DNA of 64,000 bases from Virgibacillus chiguensis. Lineage in GTDB: Bacteria; Bacillota; Bacilli; Bacillales; Amphibacillaceae. The translations under genes were made by a program, and so were the position numbers. The notes beneath the pieces were generated by a model that saw only the letters and a list, made by a program, of their open reading frames with translations, did no database searches and was not told the DNA's origin. Each line of letters begins with the position of its first letter. Within the stretch, counting starts at the first letter, position 1. Shown one piece after another: positions 37,696 through 45,967 of the stretch. The DNA lies in the NCBI RefSeq assembly GCF_900129865.1, contig NZ_FQXD01000008.1, positions 23,770 through 87,769 on the forward strand, written 5' to 3'.

Positions 37696-37719
37696 GATTC
37701 CATCATGGAATCGATACCA
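37696..37719. promoter_or_regulatory. Candidate ScrR operator O2
   Basis: TGGAATCGATACCA (37706-37719) shares the ATCGAT centre and GG/CC edges of O1 with one mismatch. It overlaps a perfect inverted repeat GATTCCATCATGGAATC (37696-37712), so two readings of the site are possible. Confidence 0.55.
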
Positions 37720-37733
37720 CATCGCATAAAAAT

Positions 37734-37753
37734 AGGTGAAATCGATTTCACCT
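37734..37753 (-). terminator. Perfect palindrome after scrR: terminator and/or operator O3
   Basis: AGGTGAAATCGATTTCACCT is a perfect 20-bp palindrome beginning 3 bases after the scrR stop and followed on the minus strand by ATTTTTATG. It can end scrR transcription, but its ATCGAT centre equals that of O1 and O2, so it may also bind ScrR. Confidence 0.6.
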
Positions 37754-37756
37754 TTA

Positions 37757-38740
37757 TCATACACTATCTCTAGATAGAAGTCTATAGTCTAATACAATTT
37801 TCTTTTGATAATCTTCACCTTGAATAAAAGCTAGTAGCTGTTTAGCCGCTTCTTCTCCTGCTGTTTCGTTTTTGTAATCCACTGTCGTCAAAGGCGGATC
37901 GACATATTGAGATAGTTCAGAAGCACCAATGCCTGCAATGGCAATATCTTTAGGTATCTCCATACCAATCCGTTTTACATAACTCATCGCCCCGATAGCA
38001 AGTCTGTCTGTAACAGCAAAAATCGCTGTTGGTCGCTGTTTGGAATCCTCTATAATTTTCTTCATCGCTTTACAACCCGAATCAATATCAAACACACCTT
38101 TTTGCACCCAAGCTTCTTCAATAGACAAGTCGCGGGATTTCATTTCATCGTAAAAACCTTTTTTACGAAAACAACCTACAGCCTGATCTGTTTCATCCAC
38201 GCCAATAAATCCAATTTGTGTATGTCCTTTATCAACTAAAAAAGCTGTCACGTCTCTAGCAACATGATAATCATCATACGTCACGCATATCACATTTTCT
38301 GCTTCTTGACCTACCATTACAAATGGAAGGTTCATGCTTTTTATTTTTTGCGTGAGCTCTGGCTCTGTGTTAGTCGCTATTAATACAATGCCATCTACTT
38401 GTCTGACAAGCAGATCCAAATATTCAAGTTCCTTCTCCTTATCATGATCCGTATTCGCAAGTAAGATTTGGTATCCGTGCTTAGATAGTTCCCTTCCCAG
38501 ACCTGTTACAACTCTGCTTGGTGTTTCCGTTTGTATGGTTGGTAAAATAACTCCAATTACTTTTGTTTGCTTTGTTCGCAGAGATTTAGCATACCCACTC
38601 GGTACATAACCCGTTGCCTCAATTACTTTTTCTACTCTTTGTCTAGCCTCTTCACTCACATAGCCTGAATTATTTAGCACACGAGAAACCGTTGATCTTG
38701 ACACATTTGCCATTGTTGCTATATCCTTAATCGTTACCAA
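37757..38740 (-). CDS. scrR: LacI family sucrose operon repressor
   Basis: 327 residues. HTH at 3-26 (IKDIATMANVSRSTVSRVLN) with hinge helix near 50, then a periplasmic-binding-protein-like effector domain (VIGVILPTIQTETPSRVVTG; DGIVLIATN; FAVTDRLAIGAMSYVKR; DIAIAGIGASELSQYVDPPL). It lies directly upstream of scrA on the same strand, so it most likely represses the sucrose operon, with sucrose 6-phosphate or fructose as inducer. Start is TTG with GGAGG 8 bases upstream. Confidence 0.85.
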   Translation of the reverse strand: MVTIKDIATMANVSRSTVSRVLNNSGYVSEEARQRVEKVIEATGYVPSGYAKSLRTKQTKVIGVILPTIQTETPSRVVTGLGRELSKHGYQILLANTDHDKEKELEYLDLLVRQVDGIVLIATNTEPELTQKIKSMNLPFVMVGQEAENVICVTYDDYHVARDVTAFLVDKGHTQIGFIGVDETDQAVGCFRKKGFYDEMKSRDLSIEEAWVQKGVFDIDSGCKAMKKIIEDSKQRPTAIFAVTDRLAIGAMSYVKRIGMEIPKDIAIAGIGASELSQYVDPPLTTVDYKNETAGEEAAKQLLAFIQGEDYQKKIVLDYRLLSRDSV

Positions 38741-38859
38741 GTAGCTATCCTCCCTACAGCAGTTCTGTTTAGATTTTTAATAATCTTTATCGTTTTAGTT
38801 TTTTCTTTCCTATACTGTTAAAAAATCTACAGCGTCTTTATCTATAGACGTTACCACTT

Positions 38860-39146
38860 TCAATACCATTTTCCCTGACTTCTTCCCACTACTCCACTTA
38901 GTTGCCAGCCTTCCTCACATAAATCTGTTATCTTCTTTGGTACGGACAAAGGTCCAATTACCTTCCACCAAACATTGGTTGTAGCCACAGCTTCCCCCTC
39001 TCGACATAATCAATATAAAAGTACCCTTCCTCTTCTTCTTCATACATTACTTGTGGTGATTTTTTTGTTTCCTCGTGAATAATATCCAATACTTTTTCAA
39101 CGGTAGGCAAATTACTCGCCTCTGAAAAATATTCTTTTAGTTCTGC
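38860..39146 (-). pseudogene. Frameshifted hypothetical gene
   Basis: One frame reads AELKEYFSEASNLPTVEKVL, then DIIHEETKKSPQVMYEEEEE and GYFYIDYVE; a shift of frame near 38990 continues as EAVATTNVWWKVIGPLSVPK, then ITDLCEEGWQLSGVVGRSQG and a stop. Both halves look like ordinary protein, and one base change joins them, so a gene of about 100 codons has been broken recently. No start codon with a ribosome site is seen. Family unknown. Confidence 0.55.
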
Positions 39147-39157
39147 TTAGTAATGAA

Positions 39158-39240
39158 CCGATGGTGACTTAGCGTGGGACATGCAGTGAAGTAACTAGTG
39201 TTACTGGGCGATGGAGCCAGACGTGGCTATTACGTTCTTG
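39158..39240. repeat. Second dispersed repeat family, copy 1
   Basis: Contains AGTGAAGTAACTAGTGTTAC and GGCGATGGAGCCAGACGTGG followed by CTAT. The same elements in the same order recur at 51624-51690. Its base composition is richer in G+C than the flanks. Confidence 0.6.
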
Positions 39241-39331
39241 CGTTATCCTAAAGTATCTATTTTCTTATCTTATAACAAAATAAGTTTTTGTAAAAGCTTT
39301 TTATATAATGAAGAGCTTTACCAAAAGTTAC

Positions 39332-39529
39332 TTATTGATTACTTTTAACTTTTTTCTTCTTAACGAGAAATAAATTCAATCCATCTAAAACAAATAAAAT
39401 GGTAAGGAATAATGCTACTATTCCAAGGCTTTTCCACACTTTCCAAGCGCCATCGTCAATATAAGTCACAAACAAATTTATGATAAAAAGTAATAAACAC
39501 ATGGCAAGATAAGACAGACATTTCTTCAT
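39332..39529 (-). CDS. Small two-helix membrane protein
   Basis: 65 residues with two membrane helices (LSYLAMCLLLFIINLFVTYI and SLGIVALFLTILFVLDGLNL) joined by an acidic/Trp loop DDGAWKVWK, and a Lys-rich tail. GAGGTG is 7 bases before the ATG. I recognise no family. It stands between the frameshifted gene and the mannose-class PTS, with no sign of shared transcription. Confidence 0.65.
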   Translation of the reverse strand: MKKCLSYLAMCLLLFIINLFVTYIDDGAWKVWKSLGIVALFLTILFVLDGLNLFLVKKKKVKSNQ

Positions 39530-39742
39530 TGTTTAACACCTCTAGCTTTCTTTTCATCTGCTGTATTTATGAATAATTTCATTTAGAGAATGATTAGAGT
39601 TCAAACTCTAATTATTGTTCACACACAAGCATGGTATAGATATGTATATAATAACATATTTTTACAATTTTAAGCTTAGAGAGCAAACGTTTTCACAATT
39701 ATGTAATAAAGAATTTACAGTATATTGAAATTTACTATCTAT

Positions 39743-39773
39743 TTTACAAACAACCAGATTTCAAATGTATAAT
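39743..39773 (+). promoter_or_regulatory. Possible promoter of the mannose-class PTS operon
   Basis: TTTACA (39743-39748) and TATAAT (39768-39773) are separated by 19 bases. The start would fall near 39780, just before AGGAGGAGG. The perfect -10 is convincing, the spacing long. I see no sigma-54 (-24/-12) element, which many levansucrase-type PTS operons use. Confidence 0.4.
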
Positions 39774-39796
39774 TTTACCAAGGAGGAGGTGAGATT

Positions 39797-40228
39797 ATGA
39801 ATAGCGCAATCATCGTTTGTACTCACGGAGATACAGCAATGGAAATACTAAAAACAGTTGAAATGATTATGGGGAAACAAGAAAATATATTACCTACTAA
39901 TTTTGTACCTGGAGAAAACACCGCAGATTTAATAAGAAAATATCACTTGCTATTCGAACAATTAGATTGTACTAATGGCGTTTTGATAATGGTTGATTTA
40001 CTTGGCGGCTCTCCATTTAATGCAGCTTCTCAAATAGCTTTACACAATGACAAAATTGAGGTTATTACAGGTGTTAATATTCCAATGTTATTAGAAACTT
40101 TGGTATCGAGAAACTCCAAAACCTTGCAACAACTGCTTGAAATATCAATAACTGCTGGGAAAAATGGCATTTCACAATTGAATAAAAATAGCATTGAAAA
40201 GGATGACTTAGAAGGAGATGAATTATAA
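39797..40228 (+). CDS. PTS mannose/fructose-class enzyme IIA
   Basis: 143 residues. Carries phosphate from HPr to IIB; the active His is His10 in IIVCTHGDTA. VDLLGGSPFNAA is the second family motif. AGGAGGAGG precedes the ATG. First gene of a four-gene operon (IIA-IIB-IIC-IID). The C-terminal acidic tail ends exactly where IIB starts. The sugar is unknown (mannose, fructose, glucosamine or sorbose type); no metabolic enzyme or regulator is adjacent. Confidence 0.88.
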   Translation: MNSAIIVCTHGDTAMEILKTVEMIMGKQENILPTNFVPGENTADLIRKYHLLFEQLDCTNGVLIMVDLLGGSPFNAASQIALHNDKIEVITGVNIPMLLETLVSRNSKTLQQLLEISITAGKNGISQLNKNSIEKDDLEGDEL

Positions 40229-40717
40229 ATGATTATAGGACTAGTAAGAATAGATGATCGTTTAATTCACGGACAAGTAGCTACAGTCTGGGTGAAAGAT
40301 GCAAACGTTAGCAGAATAATTGTAGTTAATGATGAAGTCGCTCATGACGAAGTAAGAAAAACATTATTAAAGCAAGTAGCTCCACCTTCAGTAAAAGCTA
40401 GCGTTGTAAGCATTGACAAGTTGATACGGGTTTATAAAAATCCAAAATACGAAAATGACCGTGTTATGTTACTATTTACCAATCCCTTTGACGTTGAACG
40501 AGTTATTCAAAAAGGAATCCCATTAACATCTATTAACATTGGAGGAATTTCATATAAAGAAGGTAAGGTGAAAGTAAATAAATCTAACTTTCTAAACAAG
40601 GAAGAAGCGACCTGTTTTAGGAGGCTTGCTGAAAAAGATATTGAACTGGACGTAAGAGGCGTAGTTAGTGATCCAAAAGAAGATATGATTAAACTTTTAG
40701 ACAAACAAAATCTATAA
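40229..40717 (+). CDS. PTS mannose/fructose/sorbose-class enzyme IIB
   Basis: 162 residues. The phosphorylated His is His14 in RIDDRLIHGQVATVWVK, the family signature. SINIGGISYKEGKV lies in the second half. It starts with the base after the IIA stop codon (GGAGATGAATTATAA just before), so translation is coupled. A free-standing cytosolic IIB that hands phosphate to sugar in the IIC/IID complex. Confidence 0.9.
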   Translation: MIIGLVRIDDRLIHGQVATVWVKDANVSRIIVVNDEVAHDEVRKTLLKQVAPPSVKASVVSIDKLIRVYKNPKYENDRVMLLFTNPFDVERVIQKGIPLTSINIGGISYKEGKVKVNKSNFLNKEEATCFRRLAEKDIELDVRGVVSDPKEDMIKLLDKQNL

Positions 40718-40738
40718 TTTTGAAAGGAGGAATATGCA

Positions 40739-41551
40739 ATGGACTTATCCGTTATGCAAATCATTCTCATATTTATTTTTGCTAGTATAGCTGGTATGGG
40801 AAGCGTTTTGGATGAATTTCAAACCCATCGCCCATTAATTGCTTGTACATTAATGGGTTTGGTACTAGGAGATATGACTACAGGTATCATCATTGGTGGT
40901 ACATTAGAAATGATTGCGCTAGGTTGGATGAATATTGGCGCTGCTCAAGCACCGGATGCTGCTTTAGCTTCTATCATTGCAACGATATTCGTTATTGCGG
41001 GTAATCAGGATATTGGTGCGGGGATTGCATTAGCTATACCTCTTGCTGCTGCAGGACAAGTATTAACCATTTTAGTGCGGACTATTACTATATTTTTTCA
41101 ACATGCTGGTGACCGTGCAGCAGAAAAGGGTGACTTTAGAAGGGTTGATTTCCTTCATATATCGGCGTTATTGGTTCAAGCGCTTCGCGTAGCTATACCT
41201 GCACTAATTGTTGCTTTAACTGTAGGAACAAATGCGGTGCAATCTTTCTTAAATGCTATTCCAGAAGTCATTACTGGTGGTTTAAACGTTGCTGGTGGAA
41301 TGATTGTCGTTGTTGGTTACGCTATGGTTATTAATATGATGAAAACTGGATCTCTTATGCCATTTTTATATTTAGGCTTCACCATTGCGGCGTTTACAGA
41401 TTTTAACCTTGTTGGCTTAGGTATTATTGGCTTAGTTCTAGCCATTTTGTATGTACAATTAAGTCCACAGTTTAATCAAAATAATATCCAAGTAGCTGGT
41501 ACCAACACAACTATTTCCGCTGACGACGACCTGGATGATGAGCTAGATTAA
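40739..41551 (+). CDS. PTS mannose-class enzyme IIC
   Basis: 270 residues with about seven membrane segments. The motif GMGSVLDEFQTHRPLIACTL, then GLVLGDMTTGIIIGGTLEMI and GWMNIGAAQAPDAALASIIA, is the IIC signature. Forms the translocation unit with IID. AAAGGAGG precedes the ATG. The acidic C-terminal tail (SADDDLDDELD) is unusual in length but harmless. Confidence 0.92.
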   Translation: MDLSVMQIILIFIFASIAGMGSVLDEFQTHRPLIACTLMGLVLGDMTTGIIIGGTLEMIALGWMNIGAAQAPDAALASIIATIFVIAGNQDIGAGIALAIPLAAAGQVLTILVRTITIFFQHAGDRAAEKGDFRRVDFLHISALLVQALRVAIPALIVALTVGTNAVQSFLNAIPEVITGGLNVAGGMIVVVGYAMVINMMKTGSLMPFLYLGFTIAAFTDFNLVGLGIIGLVLAILYVQLSPQFNQNNIQVAGTNTTISADDDLDDELD

Positions 41552-41569
41552 AAGATTGGAGGGAGTATT

Positions 41570-42421
41570 ATGAAAACAAACGAAATGCCCAAAAAAGATA
41601 AACTAATTACAAAAAAAGAAATTAAGCATTCATTTTGGCGTTCAAATTTATGGCAAGGATCATGGAACTTTGAAAGAATGCATGCCCTTGGCTATCTGTT
41701 TACGATGATTCCTTTTTTTAAAAAACTGTATCCTGAAAACAATGATGAGAGAAAGCAAGCGATGAAACGACATTTAGAATTCTTTAATACACACCCTTAT
41801 ATGGCTGCACCAATTGTTGGAGTTACGGCAGCGATGGAAGAACAAAAGAAGAAAGGCGCTTCCATTAATGATGCTGGAATTAATGGATTAAAAGTTGGAA
41901 TGATGGGACCTCTTGCTGGTGTGGGTGATCCAGTTTGGTGGGGTACAGCACGTCCCGTTATCGCTGCTTTAGGCGCAGGTATTGCTATGAATGGAAATTT
42001 GTTAGGACCTATACTATTTTTTATATTATGGAATATCTTACGCATGGGGTTTAGATATTGGGGGATAGATTACGGTTTCAGAAAAGGGATGGATATTATA
42101 AAAGATATGGACGGTGGATTACTACAAAAATTAACCGTTGGGTCTTCTGTTTTAGGGTTATTTATTATGGGAGCGTTAGTTAATAAATGGACGACAATTA
42201 ATATACCAGTCGTTGTGTCAAAAATAAAAAATCCAGAAACCAAAAAAGTCGATGTACAAACCGTACAAGACATTTTAGACTCATTGATTCCTGGATTAGT
42301 ACCGCTGTTATTAACTTTTTTCGTCATGTGGCTACTAAGAAAAAAACTAAGTCCTATAACCGTTATTTTGGGTATGTTTGTCGTTGGTATTTTAGGATAT
42401 TGGGGAGGAATTTTAGCTTAA
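41570..42421 (+). CDS. PTS mannose-class enzyme IID
   Basis: 283 residues, mostly cytosolic amphipathic N-terminal part (WQGSWNFERMHALGYLFTMI; FFNTHPYMAAPIVGVTAAME) then membrane segments (GPLAGVGDPVWWGTARPVIA). GGAGGGAG is upstream of the ATG. Completes the transporter; followed by a terminator. In the same family these complexes are also receptors for class II bacteriocins and some phages. Confidence 0.92.
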   Translation: MKTNEMPKKDKLITKKEIKHSFWRSNLWQGSWNFERMHALGYLFTMIPFFKKLYPENNDERKQAMKRHLEFFNTHPYMAAPIVGVTAAMEEQKKKGASINDAGINGLKVGMMGPLAGVGDPVWWGTARPVIAALGAGIAMNGNLLGPILFFILWNILRMGFRYWGIDYGFRKGMDIIKDMDGGLLQKLTVGSSVLGLFIMGALVNKWTTINIPVVVSKIKNPETKKVDVQTVQDILDSLIPGLVPLLLTFFVMWLLRKKLSPITVILGMFVVGILGYWGGILA

Positions 42422-42441
42422 TGTAAACCTAAAAAGTTGCT

Positions 42442-42487
42442 AAAGACCCTCACTTCATAAAATAACGACCTTGGAGTAAGGGTCTTT
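42442..42487 (+). terminator. Terminator of the mannose-class PTS operon
   Basis: AAAGACCCT (42442-42450) pairs perfectly with AGGGTCTTT (42479-42487) over a 28-base loop, 20 bases after the IID stop. Confidence 0.65.
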
Positions 42488-42628
42488 CAACACCTCATTC
42501 AGAAATATTTACATTTCCTGTAGCTTGATGTGTCTTACCATTGAGAAGGATTTTCTTATCTAAACATGCTTTTCTCCCCTATTTCACCTACACCATCTTT
42601 TCCCCTATAGTGAAAAGATGCTTGTATA

Positions 42629-43069
42629 CTAGTTTAGATCAGCCTCTAGCTCTATTTTTACATTTCCTTGTATAGCTCTTGAGATCATACAGCTTTTCTC
42701 CGCTTTTTCAACAAGCTTTTGCAGCTGAATTCTTTGTTCTTCGGTCGCTTCTACCTTTAGGGTAACCTTTGGTCGGTGAATAATTTTTTGATATGTAAAT
42801 ACACCTCGTGTAACATCGACAATGCCTTCTGAGTCTAAGCTCATTTCTTCTAAAGGAAGCTCAGCACGTTCAATCATGGCCGCAAGTGTAATAAGGTAAC
42901 AAGTTGCCGCTGCTCCTAACAGCATCTCATCTGGATTCGTCCCAATACCCGGACCATCCATTTCCGGGGGGATGGATACGTTAGTCCGTAAATTTCCTGA
43001 TGCAATATAACCGCTAGAATTTCTTCCACCAGGCCACGTTGCAGTTAAATGAAAACGATGTTCTGCCAT
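42629..43069 (-). CDS. OsmC/Ohr-like peroxiredoxin
   Basis: 146 residues from the ATG with GGAGGTG upstream. The family's two reactive Cys are visible: GAAATCYLITLAAM and EKAEKSCMISRAI. The segment GTNPDEMLLGAAATCYL is characteristic of the OsmC/YhfA-YmaD branch. Members reduce organic hydroperoxides using dithiols. Monocistronic. No OhrR regulator nearby. Confidence 0.85.
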   Translation of the reverse strand: MAEHRFHLTATWPGGRNSSGYIASGNLRTNVSIPPEMDGPGIGTNPDEMLLGAAATCYLITLAAMIERAELPLEEMSLDSEGIVDVTRGVFTYQKIIHRPKVTLKVEATEEQRIQLQKLVEKAEKSCMISRAIQGNVKIELEADLN

Positions 43070-43459
43070 GTTTACACCTCCATAAAAAATAACAAACACC
43101 TAAACTTCGCTACCTCACAATCTTTTAAGCTATATCTAGAGTTTTAATTATACTATAAATCCAAATATTTACGTTGTCTATCGAAAAAACACAAGAGAAA
43201 AAGGATCGGATTAGTAGCATTCGATTTTACAAATCATGCTTTGTTATTCTCGCTCATAAAAATGGAAGTGGTTATATTTTTACTGTTTAAATATTCATTG
43301 ATCTATATATAAGCTAGAGACATTTATAAAGCACTTTTTCCTTCCTATACCTATAGTCCATTGCCTCTAAAAAAAATGGAAAAACCCTAAAAATAATAGC
43401 TCATTTCATGATATAATGAATGGGCATTTATAAATGAAGTAATAAAAGGGGAGAGGAAT

Positions 43460-43777
43460 TTGGCATTAACAGATCACGAAAAACTACTCGTAAGCTCAGA
43501 ATTAAACCGAAAAGGTAAAAACATGCTTTTAGCGTATGTATTACTTATCTTCTTAGGTACCTTAGGTATACATCGATTCTACCTTGACAAAAAAGGGACT
43601 GCTATTACGCAACTTATACTCAGTGTTGTAGGTGGGCTTACAGCAATCATTCTTATTGGGTTTATCCCTCTTATTATCGTGGGCATATGGCTTTTCATCG
43701 ATCTATTCTTAGTTCCAGGTATGGTCGAAAAAGAAAATGAACGTATTGAGCAAGAAATCATTCGAAATTTACGTTAA
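43460..43777 (+). CDS. TM2 domain membrane protein
   Basis: 105 residues. The TM2 motif LLAYVLLIFLGTLGIHRFYL, with DKKGTAITQLIL and a second helix LIIVGIWLFIDLFLVPGMV, is complete. Start is TTG with GGGGAGAGG directly upstream. Function of bacterial TM2 proteins is unknown. Monocistronic, followed by a terminator. Confidence 0.85.
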   Translation: MALTDHEKLLVSSELNRKGKNMLLAYVLLIFLGTLGIHRFYLDKKGTAITQLILSVVGGLTAIILIGFIPLIIVGIWLFIDLFLVPGMVEKENERIEQEIIRNLR

Positions 43778-43800
43778 ATGATGTCATTCATTTACATTTC

Positions 43801-43875
43801 ATAAAACTTGGCTATCGCCAAAATCTTTATGACAATAAAGCGTCAAAACTCTAAAAAATTCATGCTTTCCTATAG
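43801..43875. repeat. Dispersed hairpin repeat, copy 6
   Basis: ATAAAACTTGGCTATCGCCA, then AAATCTTTATGACAATAAAG and GCTTTCCTATAG. The inner arms TTGGC/GCCAA are perfect; the right outer arm is poor. It lies between the TM2 stop and its terminator, so it would be part of that transcript. Confidence 0.6.
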
Positions 43876-43877
43876 TT

Positions 43878-43920
43878 AAATAAAGGTGAACGGCAATCCA
43901 AGCCGTCTCCTTTATTTTTC
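43878..43920 (+). terminator. Terminator of the TM2 gene
   Basis: AAATAAAGG (43878-43886) pairs with CCTTTATTT (43909-43917) and an inner ACGGC/GCCGT stem; TTTTCTTTT follows. Confidence 0.8.
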
Positions 43921-44107
43921 TTTTACAGCGACTTTCTTTGAAACTTTGAAAAAACATCTTTATCTCCAAATCTTTTCAGCTCGAATAGAAACTCGCCTGT
44001 ACGTGCAATGCCTATTCTAATAAATGAGTTCTCTGCAAGTACAATTCATGACGACCTACAATACGGTAAACATTATTACAACCTTCAAATTACTATAGAG
44101 TAAACAA

Positions 44108-44140
44108 AGCCACCCGCATTAAAACTACGGATGGCTATTT
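44108..44140 (-). terminator. Terminator of the formate dehydrogenase gene
   Basis: On the minus strand AGCCATCCG and CGGGTGGCT form the stem, followed by TTGTTTA, about 40 bases after the stop. Confidence 0.6.
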
Positions 44141-44175
44141 ATCACCATTTATTAACGCTGTTCTTTCTTAGAAAC

Positions 44176-45201
44176 TTAGTTTTGGGTTTGATAGCTTTTA
44201 TTGGCTACCTTATGATTAGCAACAATTAGATAGGTTTCTTCAATTGGATTATTTTCCATAAAGCTTGTTAATATTTCAAAAACGCCTTTTTGTATTCTCT
44301 CCTGAGCCTCCACAGTCATACCTGAATAATGAACAGTAAGACCTGTTTGTTCAAGAGAACGCCAAGGATGGTTCTTTGGTGCCGGTTGTGGATACCAAAC
44401 ATCACCACCATATCGAATTTTACCAAGATTAACTGCCTCTGCAATAGCATCTCGTTCTACAATTCCACCTCTAGCGCAATTCACAAGTACAGCACTATCT
44501 TTCATGTTACAAATGACGTCTTTATCAAATTTATTTTTCGTATCCTTTGTTAACGGTGATTGAATAATAATTACATCAGATGTTTTTACTAAAGTGTCAA
44601 AGTCAACATATTTAATTCCTAGCTTCTCTTCTATATCTTCTTTACGATAAGGATCATTATATTGTAAATGTACCTCAAATGGCTTTAATCTCTCTGCCGT
44701 TAATTGGCCAATACGACCAAATCCAAAAATACCTATTGTTTTACCTATCATGTCATGTGCTTTAGCACCTACTCTAGGTAAATCCCACTCTCCTTCTTCA
44801 GCTTGTCTATGTCCTTCTTCATAATTTCTTAGTAGTAACAGTGCTTCCATAACGTTTTGCTCCGCTACACTTAAATTATTACTCCCAGGTATTTCGACTA
44901 CTGTAATCCCTTTGTCTATAGCAGCATCAAGATCGACATGGTCTGATCCAATTCCAGCCGTAATAGCTAGCTTTAAGTTTTTCGCTTTATTTGCCCTTTC
45001 TTTCGTAATATAAGCTGGAAGAAATGGTGATGAAATGACTACATCCACATCTTCAATGTAATCGTCCACTTCTTTATCACTTGTAACAATTGTTAATTCG
45101 TGCTCTGTATTCTTTAGGAATTCATCTAGCCCCAATGTCTTTTCTTTGGATAATAATTGTGTAGCACTTGTAGCTTCTGGAAAAAGTGCTAGGATCTTCA
45201 T
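44176..45201 (-). CDS. fdh: NAD-dependent formate dehydrogenase-like D-2-hydroxyacid dehydrogenase
   Basis: 341 residues, the length of staphylococcal Fdh. It oxidises formate to CO2 with NAD. The Rossmann motif is IGIFGFGRIGQLTAERLKPF; LVNCARGGIVERDAIAEAV has the catalytic Arg; the Gln-Pro-Ala-Pro motif in YPQPAPKNHPWRSL and His in LTVHYSGMT are hallmarks that separate formate dehydrogenase from other D-2-hydroxyacid dehydrogenases. GGAGGAG precedes the ATG. Monocistronic. Confidence 0.85.
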   Translation of the reverse strand: MKILALFPEATSATQLLSKEKTLGLDEFLKNTEHELTIVTSDKEVDDYIEDVDVVISSPFLPAYITKERANKAKNLKLAITAGIGSDHVDLDAAIDKGITVVEIPGSNNLSVAEQNVMEALLLLRNYEEGHRQAEEGEWDLPRVGAKAHDMIGKTIGIFGFGRIGQLTAERLKPFEVHLQYNDPYRKEDIEEKLGIKYVDFDTLVKTSDVIIIQSPLTKDTKNKFDKDVICNMKDSAVLVNCARGGIVERDAIAEAVNLGKIRYGGDVWYPQPAPKNHPWRSLEQTGLTVHYSGMTVEAQERIQKGVFEILTSFMENNPIEETYLIVANHKVANKSYQTQN

Positions 45202-45471
45202 GTGTAACTCCTCCTCGTATATATTGTATAATTTGATCCATATGATAGATTTACCACTTTTTTACTTTTATTAAACATTTTCATTCAAATGTTCCACTTT
45301 TATCCTACTCACTATTTTCCTTCTACATATTTTAAGCAATTCCAATAAAGAACAGAAAAAAATCTTTAATTTGTATATGTTTTTTGCGATATTTTGTAAT
45401 TATATGTAAAAATATAAGTAAATATGACTATTAAATATCAAAAAACAGTTCTATACGCCTATAAAAAGTGG

Positions 45472-45501
45472 TTGACTACCCTTTTTATTCCATTGTATAT
45501 T
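45472..45501 (+). promoter_or_regulatory. Promoter of toxin operon 1
   Basis: TTGACT (45472-45477) and TATATT (45496-45501) with 18-bp spacing. The equivalent promoter of toxin operon 2 has TTGACG and TATAGT at the same spacing, and both share CATTGTATA at the -10. Transcription should start near 45508, leaving a leader of about 460 bases before the first toxin gene. A PlcR-type box was not found. Confidence 0.6.
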
Positions 45502-45507
45502 AATTTT

Positions 45508-45967
45508 GAACAATAAAAAGATAAAGAAAGAGGTGAAATGAAGTTATAATGTGAAGTGTTATACAACATGGTTTTAACTTTTGGAACTTGCTTACGAGAC
45601 ATCAAAATTAGATTGTTTCGTCTCCCCCAATTTTTTAAATAATAAACAATCTAGCTATTTTGCAATATTACGTGTACTTGCAAATCCAAAGGTTAATAGT
45701 AACTGGAGGTGAAATAAAACTCAAATATTTTTCTGATTCACTAATTTTAATTTTCAGAATATTTTTCGTTTCAATTAATTAATTGGAGTGATATTTCTGA
45801 ATACCTTTCTTCAACCAAAGACTATTTGTTAAGTGATTCACTACACAAATAGGGGTTTCGTAGTTAATAATTATTATATACGATACTTTTGTTATTACTT
45901 ATGATTACTGTATTAAATATCTTTTTACGTTAATCCAGAAACCGCCAACTTGAAAGGAGCGTTTTTT
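45508..45967 (+). promoter_or_regulatory. Long untranslated leader of toxin operon 1
   Basis: No gene seen. Right after the inferred start is AAAGAAAGAGGTGAA followed by ATGAAGTTATAA, a possible three-codon leader peptide. Operon 2 has CAATAAAGAAAGGGAGTGAA at the matching place. Long leaders are known for B. cereus hbl transcripts. The sequence 45202-45471 before the promoter is AT-rich and featureless. Confidence 0.45.

Noticed and set aside
39600..39790. Sigma-54 promoter for the mannose-class PTS
   Set aside because: No TGGCAC-N5-TTGC-like element was found, and no LevR-type activator is nearby.
45400..45470. PlcR box upstream of toxin operon 1 (TATGTAAAAATATAAG)
   Set aside because: The left half resembles TATGNAAA but the required right half NCATA is missing, and operon 2 has no counterpart.
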